Below, one piece after another: positions 57,201 through 64,000 of a DNA stretch of 64,000 nucleotides (position 1 is its first letter; each line of letters starts with the position of its first letter). Source of the stretch: Owenia fusiformis (lineage: Eukaryota; Annelida; Polychaeta; Sabellida; Oweniidae). Under the pieces are notes generated by a model. The model ran no database searches and was not told where the DNA came from. It saw only the letters and a list, made by a program, of their open reading frames with translations. The translations under genes were made by a program, and so were the position numbers. The stretch is taken from positions 45,961,885 through 46,025,884 of the forward strand of contig CAIIXF020000001.1 of assembly GCA_903813345.2 (NCBI GenBank), read 5' to 3'.

Positions 57201-59362
57201 TGTTTTATTGATTAAAAAATCAACAAGGCCAAACTCGAATAAAACATGTACATGTAGTGTTACTTGATTTGAAAACACTTTGATAAATGATACATTATGA
57301 ACGAAAATATGTTTCCTTCGGTATAAAGTTCCACTCTATACGGACCTATTAGCTGCCGGCCATGAAAAAACCCGTGAATGCAAAAAATTATATGAATAAC
57401 ATATGCCACTATTCCATTCATATTTAAATGAGTTTGTCATAAAATAGTAGGCTAATCCGGTAGACGACAGGCGATAGAATTGCATTCGCGAATACAAGCT
57501 CATACTATCAGTGTATAAGACGTAAAGGTAAGACCGTACACTGCATTTTGCAAGCCGGGATCCAAATAACATCATGGTCCGAAATAACTTTTATGTTTGT
57601 TGGGCCATGAGCCTATAAGACAGGTTTACTGTTAGGCTAAATGTATCTTTCTTGGGTTCCCAGACCCACCTCGTAACTTTCTTATTTGATATCATAAAAT
57701 GCATCATCCAAAAACTTTTGAATATCTTTTATTGCGAGGTTGCCATCTGCTGTACCCATAAAAAGGTTATTTATTCCTGCACTATTCATGATCAACTGGC
57801 GCCAGAAGATAACAACAAGCGAGAACAACTCTATGAACGCTACGTTTAATTGTCTTATTTCCCGCAGTAAACCTTATTACAGTGGGGCAACTGTTACGAT
57901 AACTATAATTTCCATAACATTTTCAAAATGGCGGGACGTTGGTTTTTCGTAACCCGTAATCCACTTCTGTTTGTAACGTCCACTGACAAATCTCGGGGGG
58001 GGGGGGGAACTGGTGGGCCCCATCTTGGTTTAGGATTGGGCTTCAAGGCCTCATTTTCAAATTAGGCTTAATTTTGGAACAATGGGTCTGAATATGTGTG
58101 GGCCCCCTTCGTGAATTTATAGATCCGCCCATGTCGTCATCCAGTTTGATTGATATACGAATCGTAATTGTTTTATACGCACCTTACGTCGGGCTTTGTT
58201 GCTAGTGAGTAGACGATCATGGATGTTCCCATAAGGCAGGCGAAACTTATTATGGTCACAAGAGGGACTAACTGAAATAACAGAATTATATTACATTATA
58301 AGAAAAGGAAATATAATATAGTGTCAAAGTCTATGTTATATCGACTATGTATACTGCTATTATCAAGGAACTGATGTCCTATGACCAAATCAATGTTTCC
58401 TTGTTTTTGCATGTCAAATGATTAATTTCTGATTTATATTCACCCTTTCCTAACATAGAGAGGGAAGTACATGTATGATAAAATATATCTATAATACACA
58501 TTGAAAATAATCGTACATTCGAAATGTTGTTATTGTGATTGTATAGTGCTTACCACCTGGTTAATAATTCATGTGAAGTGTTTGTTTATGTTTGTTTTTG
58601 TAAAGAGAAAATAAAGGTACTACATAAGTAAGCCCTACTACATCACAAAATAATCGTAAAATGTTCAATGCGACCTGCCGTGAAATTTCATCGCGATATT
58701 TTTACATATTTCTAGGCTATCAAACCGAAGATTATTCCATTTATCATCGGCATATTTGCAGGGTATCATGACTTCATATAAACGTTCCATAGATAGACAA
58801 TTAACGACTTGTGGGCATAGAAAATATTATACACAGCTCGTGCATGTATAAAGGAAGTATATGGAATACTGGCAAATGTCATTTCAAGGACATGTCTAAT
58901 AAAGATCACAAATTGTGAATGCGAAACTGAGACCGTTGATATTAACGATTTAATTTCAACATCCATTTGAAAACAGGAAAACGTGATAAATAATTGTATA
59001 TCTCTTTGCATTTTGTTGCATTTGCGTGGGTTCATGATCATTTACTGTATAATTAAATATCCCTACTAATAATAAACCGTGTGTAACTTTGATATTCAGG
59101 ATTGTATGTCAACTTGACCATGAGTCGCCCTCCGCTGATATTCAAGAGCCATATCCAGTTACAAAAGCATCATCGTATGATGTATTAAGTGAACGTGAAT
59201 TCGAATGAAACTCCATCTGATCTTGAAAGTGTGAAGGTCATTTGGAATATTATTGATTACTTGAACAAATTGAAGTTAACTTACAGCATAGTTCTTTTTC
59301 AAGGCTCGAAAGCCGAATCCGATGTTTCGCAGTCTGTTGGGTATCTGGCTGGCCATCCCCAT
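51253..59362 (-). CDS. NDUFA4/NMES1-like mitochondrial single-pass protein
   Basis: Three exons on the minus strand, all phase 0: 59362-59285, 58271-58188, 51357-51253; 88 aa (human NDUFA4 81 aa). Donors are GTAAGT and GTAAGG, acceptors TTTCAG. Exon 1 encodes 26 residues ending FGFRALKKNYA, comparable to the AKKHPS segment of NDUFA4. Exon 2 gives LVPLVTIISFACLMGTSMIVYSL-ATKPD, aligning with NDUFA4 LIPLFVFIG-GATGA-LYLLRLALFNPD: one membrane helix followed by a conserved Pro-Asp. Exon 3 gives a charged tail REVNPEKYTYDPEIVKLREE in place of the WNKLGPNDQYKF end. NDUFA4-family members (NDUFA4, NMES1) are subunits of cytochrome c oxidase in the inner mitochondrial membrane; whether this one is NDUFA4 itself or a diverged paralog is open. 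The 6.8-kb intron 2 holds a 4.57-kb palindrome. Confidence 0.82.
52100..53025. repeat. ~175-bp sub-repeats in left arm
   Basis: Four units beginning near 52,118, 52,289, 52,452 and 52,866. Each has (G)GGCC-GGGGTAACC, TTATTTTACCTTAATAATTT, TCAAATGAGCTCAAGATG-like and TTTTGTCATATTATTCC blocks. Four corresponding inverted units lie in the right arm (55,110-55,640). Confidence 0.8.
52630..52855. mobile_element. Insertion present only in left palindrome arm
   Basis: Between the third and fourth sub-repeats is about 225 bp with no counterpart in the right arm. It has inverted termini CAGCGCTGTAAACAGTACTG and GTTCAGTACTGTTTTTACAGCACTG, with further AGTACTG copies inside, so it looks like a nested small TIR element. 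Confidence 0.65.
55090..55640. repeat. ~175-bp sub-repeats in right arm
   Basis: Inverted counterparts of the left-arm array: AAATTATTAAGGTAAAATA/GGTTACCCCTGGCC words at about 55,288, 55,450 and 55,620, and TAATATGACAAAACAAGA words at 55,187 and 55,531. A C9 tract lies at 55,280. Confidence 0.75.
56190..56708. mobile_element. TIR element beside the palindrome
   Basis: Left end CGAAATAGCCTGACAACTAT and right end ACCGTTGTCAGGCTATTCCG are inverted. Similarity extends about 70 bp, through ACCGTTGTCA and GGCGGACATAACCGTCGC on the left and GCGACGGTTATGTCCGTC on the right. About 515 bp, starting roughly 25 bp after the palindrome ends. Confidence 0.75.
57993..58134. mobile_element. GGGCGGATCT-type element, second copy
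   Basis: Poly-G start, GGTGGGCCCCAT and GGGCTTCAAGGCC words, and an AGATCCGCCC end: a short relative of 5,506-5,828. It ends about 50 bp from exon 2 of the NDUFA4-like gene. Confidence 0.5.
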
Positions 59363-61019
59363 TTTGGTAGTTTCCCTTTGACGACAACATTATTATTGTA
59401 TATATTTAGAATTATAATGTATATCAGGGAAAAATAGGTATAAGTGATCATGGGAGAAATTGACAAAATAAATATCATATAATTTTCATATTTGTGTTCT
59501 ACAATATTGTTGCCCATTGTGCATTATAAAAATGCACATTATTATTGTACTGTAAGACTCGGATTAGTGGAGAAAATAAAAAATCATACCATTTCATATT
59601 ATATCATCATATCACTTTATATCATATCATTTGTAATTGTATCATATCTGGCAAAGTGTAAAATAAACAGTCATATCACTATTGAGAATTCGAACTGAAC
59701 CATATAGAAAGACATTTACTCATTAGCAGTATAAATCAATATAGTTTGCTATATGGGTTTCGGATAACGTAATATCATTATAATATATTATATAAGCAGA
59801 CTCAATTACGAACACAATAAACCATTATTTTCAATTTAATTTTGACAAAAATGCGACAAAATACAAATTATATTTATTTTTTTGCAAAATATCCACGATA
59901 ACACTCACCGAGGTATTCTATGTCCAGCCCTAGATTTCTAATTTCGTAATGCTGTTCAAAGTCACGGATATCATTGCATATTCATGATAGGGCAATAAAC
60001 AATGGTGGAACGCTTCGTTCTTCACGTAGGCCCTCCCTTAACAAGGTCTCTTTCATTTCGATTGAAATTATATGTATCAGGGTAGAATGCCCTTGTCAAG
60101 GATGACGTAGACCTAATTGCCATCTTCGGAAAACACACGTGACTAAATTGAGAATGACTAGGGAATCCCGGTTGAATCAGAAATGATCTCAATTATTCAT
60201 GGAAATATGCATTATCATTTTGCATTTTACAGCCTCTACAGCAATCTGGCTAAAATACACGTCCTTAAGAGAAATTGTTCACCAACGTGAAGAATTATGG
60301 TCATTGAGAGATTACAATTTAACTCTGGTTTAATTAATTTTTATAGTATTTACTTGGCTGCATGAGTATAAAGGTAAAAAGGTAAATAACTGTCATTTAT
60401 AGGTGCCAGATATTTTTTACAAAGGACAGTAATCCTGGGGGGGGGGGGGGGGGGTCATTTCATTACACGTTCGCGTTCAAAAACGTGTAGCTTAACCTCC
60501 ATAGATGTGGACACGAAAATGAAAGGCCTACTATTCAAAATCCCTCCTTGTTTTCTATCTTTTATTTTTTGCGATTTTTTAACACAGAATGCAAAATACG
60601 AATGGAAACCTTCGACGGATTTTATAGAGTATATCTTTATTACTGTGATTAATTGCTCAGCCAGACCTGCAGAGAGACTATCGATCGTGCCTTTAGTGAC
60701 ATCTATTTTAATCGTTTAAAACTCAATATTTTATTGTTCAGTTCTATGAATATGGTTCCACAGCAGCTATTTAGAAACTTCTTTAAAGGGACCCAACACC
60801 ATGGTCACATGATCAGTCGTGTGGAGGTAAGCTCCCAGTTGAAATAAAAGCACTGTCCTCCTTTGGTTTCTGTGAAAAGTAGCTAATACCCTCATGTATT
60901 GTAGTGGGATCAGTTAGGACAATAAAACCCTAGAATTGCACTTGCTATATATAAAGCACAATTTTTTGACAGAAGTATCATTGATACATATATATTCGAT
61001 ATCTAACGAAGTGGTATTG
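59363..61019. other. Upstream region of the NDUFA4-like gene; no gene seen
   Basis: Contains AT-rich stretches with ATATCATATC-like repetition (59,590-59,660) and an 18-base poly-G tract at 60,437-60,454. No promoter motif could be assigned with confidence. Confidence 0.45.
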
Positions 61020-64000
61020 GAAAGTGGCCCCAGTTGATAATAGCAGCCCTCGAAGATTTTGCACATTTACATTGAGCCCCATGTTAATTTATCAATCTTC
61101 TCAAGACCCCCAGCAGAACAGTTCTAGAGTAATAAAGCCCATATTCCCAGTATGTTACAATTATATGGTTATCTTTAAAATAAGAAGGGTTAAATTTTTT
61201 CTTTTGCCCAGTTCCAAAGATATTGACATTTGAATTTTGGAAAATCTCCATTGGCTGCCATTATAAACCACTATGAATATGGCTTTACTAAAGTGTTAAT
61301 TTCTCAAAAAGTTTACTATGGAATTTTCTAATATTGCAGATTTCTATAATTAATATATTGAATTTAAAAAAATCAAACAGACACATTTCTAAAAATTTCT
61401 TATTTTTGAAATATTTAGCTGTTAAGTTACGCATAAAACTATAGAAAACCTGTATTGAGCCCAATGTTAATTCATCAATCTTCAAAAGACCCCCTGCAGA
61501 ACATTTCTAGAGTAGTAAAGCCCATATTCACAATATGTTACAATTATATGATTATCTTCAAAACAGGAAGGGTTAAATTTTTTCTTAAGCCTAGTTCCAA
61601 AGATATTGACGTTTGAATTTTGGAAAATCTCCATTGGCTGCCATTATAAACCATTATAAATATGGCTTTACTAAAGTGTTAATTTCTCAAAAAGTTTACT
61701 ACAGAATTTTCTAATATTGCAGATTTCTATACTTAATACATTGAATTTAAAAAAATCAAACAGACACATTTCTAAAAATGTCTTATTTTTGAAATACTTA
61801 GCCGTTAAGTTGCGCAGGAAACTATTGAAAACCTGTATTGAGCCCCATGTTAATTCTCAATCTTCAAAAGACCTCCTGCAGAACAGTTCTAGAGTAAAAA
61901 GCCAATATTCCTAGTATGTTAAAATCATACGATTACCTTCAAAATACAGAGGGTAAAGTTTTTTCTTTCGCCTAGTTCAAAAGATATTGCCGTTTGAATT
62001 TTGAAAAATCCCCATTGGCTGCCATTATAAACCGCTATCAATATGGCTTTACTAAAGTGTCCTTTTCTCAAAAAGTCAACTATGGAATTTTCTAATATTG
62101 CAGATTTCTATAGTAAATATATTGAATTAAGTGATAACTTACTGAAATACTGGCAAAATGTTTTAGGTTTATGCCATTTTAGCACTAATAGCCGTAAGAC
62201 CTCTGCTAGAGAGGGAATTTCCAATATGGCCGTTCAATTGAAAATGTCTGCTATTTTCTGCTATTTTGGATTATTTTTTTATAATCCGACTTCAATTTAT
62301 TTCGCCTATGGATTTCTTTGAAGGAGTTCATTCCATAAATAAATAAAATTATAAGATGCACGATTTTTGCTATTTGTAATGAAATAATCATTGTACATGT
62401 TGACAGGGATTCATTTTATCTTTTGAAACAATTAAGTATGAATAAAACAACATTTAGTTTACAAACTTGAAAGACATCAATATATCTATTTTAGTTGAAA
62501 GGGGATGCTGTTGGCGTAAGTTTCTGATATTAAGTCCTAAACATTGGGTCAAACATTGTACCGTATATTTATTTTCAAAATATGTGATTTAAATCATTGT
62601 GATAATAACATGAGTTTAGTTATCAGGGACTTATCAAGACTTATTATTACGTTTTAGTAATTCATTGTATTAAAAATGTATGTAATCTTGAAGACCTAAA
62701 AAGTTGAAAGAAATAGGATATACACTTTAATCAAAGGCATATTTATAGCGTTGTATGATGACAGCCAATAGACATTTTTCAAAATTCAAACGCCAATATC
62801 TTTGGAACTAGGAAAGAAAAAATGCTTTGACCCTTCTTATATTTTGAAGATAATCATGCTATTGTAACACAAAAGCAATATGGCTTTATTACTCTAGAAC
62901 TGTTCTGAGGGTGGTCATTTGAAGATTGATTAAAATTAACATGGGGCATAGGTTTTCTATGGTTTTGTGTGCAACTTAACGGCTAAATATTTCAAAAGTA
63001 AGAATTTTTTAGAATTGTGTCTGTTTGATTTTTTTAAATTCAATGTATTTCCAATAGAAATCTGCAATATTAGAAAATCTCATAGAAATCTTTTTGAGAA
63101 ATTGACACTTTAGTAAAGCCATATTTATAGTGGTTTATAATGGCAGCCAATGGAGATTTTCCAAAATTCAAAACGTCAATATCTTTGGAACTAGCCAAAA
63201 AGAAAAAAATTTTAATCCTTCTTATTTTGAAGATAATTATGTTATTGTAGCATACTAGGAATATGGGCTTCATTGCTCTTGAACTGCAGGGGGTCCTTTG
63301 AAGATCGCTAAATTAACATTGGGCTCAATTAGTTTTTTTTATAGTTTCATGTGCAACTTAAGGGCTTAATAAAAAGATTTTCAGAAATGTGCATGTTTGG
63401 ATTCTTTTAAGTTAATATATTAACTATAGAAATCTGCAATATTAGAAAATTCCATCGTGAATCTTTTGAGAAAATGACATTTTAGTAAAGCCATATTGAT
63501 AACGGTTTATAATGGGAGTTAATAGGAATTTTCCAAAATTCAAAAGCCAATATCTTTGGAAACTAGGAAAAAGTAAAAATTTAACCCTTCTTATTTTAGA
63601 AATAATCATGTTATTGGAATAAACCAGCAATATGTGCTTTATTACTCTAGAACTGCTCTGTCTTTTGAAGATTGATAAATGAACATTGGGCTCAATATAG
63701 GTTTTCTATAGTTTCGTGTGCAACCTAATGGCCAAATATTTCAAAAATAGGAAATTTTTAGAAATGTGTCTGTTTGATTTGTTTAAATGCAATATATTAA
63801 CAATAGAAATCTGCAATATTAGAAAATTCCATAGTGGACTTTTTGAGAAAAGGACACTTTAGTAAAGCCATGTTGATAGTGGTTTATAATGGCAGCCAAT
63901 GGAGATTTTCCAAAATTCAAACGTCGATATCTTTGGAACTAGGGAAAAGAAAAAATTTAACCCCCCTTGTTTTGAAGATAATTATGTTATTGTAACATAC
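61020..64000. repeat. Foldback array of ~380-bp units, runs off the edge
   Basis: Forward units begin near 61,068, 61,453 and 61,836, each with ATTGAGCCC-ATGTTAATT, CAGAACAGTTCTAGAGTA, AAGATATTGACGTTTGAATT, CCATTGGCTGCCATTATAAA and TATGGCTTTACTAAAGTGT. From about 62,750 the same unit appears in reverse complement (TATAATGGCAGCCAATGGAG at 63,139 and 63,886, with diverged versions at 62,757 and 63,508). Spacing is about 373-385 bp. A spacer of about 630 bp (62,120-62,750) separates the orientations. The right end is outside the window. Confidence 0.85.

Noticed and set aside
58188-58271. Donor two codons later (GTGCG at 58,183) for exon 2 of the NDUFA4-like gene
   Set aside because: It would need a phase shift that gives a stop at the usual acceptor; GTAAGG directly after the GAC codon fits both consensus and frame.
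59885-59990. Alternative first exon of the NDUFA4-like gene (minus strand, donor at ACTCAC near 59,910)
   Set aside because: A GTGAGT donor exists, but the required phase 0 frame meets a stop codon within four codons, whereas the exon at 59,285-59,362 joins cleanly.
1-64000. CRISPR array, operon or prokaryotic features
   Set aside because: The spliced genes, promoters and repeats are animal. The regular repeats found are minisatellites or transposon sub-repeats without spacer structure.

Overview
The window is nuclear DNA of a multicellular animal: AT-rich, with short exons behind consensus GT/AG splice sites, long introns, and many small DNA transposons. Codon-level matches to animal NOL10, isovaleryl-CoA dehydrogenase, DNAJC9 and NDUFA4 families, plus repeat classes common in marine invertebrates (long poly-G tracts, tRNA-derived SINEs, foldback MITEs), suggest a non-vertebrate, probably marine species. 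I cannot name the phylum.

Layout. (1) 1-3,209: first coding exon of a DNAJC9-like co-chaperone on the minus strand; the rest lies off the left edge. (2) 3,210-3,426: a 217-bp divergent promoter with YY1-, E-box- and ETS-like sites. (3) 3,427-18,925: complete 20-exon NOL10 (686 aa), including one GC-AG intron. (4) 20,388-25,201: complete 10-exon isovaleryl-CoA-dehydrogenase-type gene (419 aa). (5) 29,126-40,902: 5-exon, 767-aa cholinesterase-like type I membrane protein whose catalytic serine is replaced by tyrosine, so probably an adhesion molecule and not an enzyme. (6) 44,459-47,577: two-exon, 831-aa protein I do not recognise, with fifteen tandem ten-residue repeats and a folded-looking C-terminal domain. 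(7) 51,253-59,362, minus strand: 3-exon, 88-aa NDUFA4/NMES1-like single-pass protein that cannot be found as one open frame. (8) 59,400-64,000: repeat-rich, ending in a foldback array that runs off the right edge.

The mobile DNA is rich and partly well dated by its flanks: a TTAA-flanked foldback MITE (9,370-9,971), an hAT MITE with an 8-bp duplication (15,811-16,396), mariner-type MITEs (31,212-32,086; 33,918-34,553; 50,149-50,327), a near-perfect 40-nt hairpin (43,361-43,462), and two large foldback structures. The first of these is a 4.57-kb diverged palindrome (about 51,599-56,165) inside the NDUFA4-like intron; the second is built of about 380-bp tandem units in opposite orientations (61,020-64,000).

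The genes do not form a pathway. DNAJC9 and NOL10 look co-regulated from one housekeeping promoter (histone/chaperone and ribosome-biogenesis roles). The acyl-CoA dehydrogenase and the NDUFA4-like protein are both expected in mitochondria. The strongest candidates for something undescribed are the 831-aa repeat protein, the inactive esterase-like receptor, and the two foldback structures.
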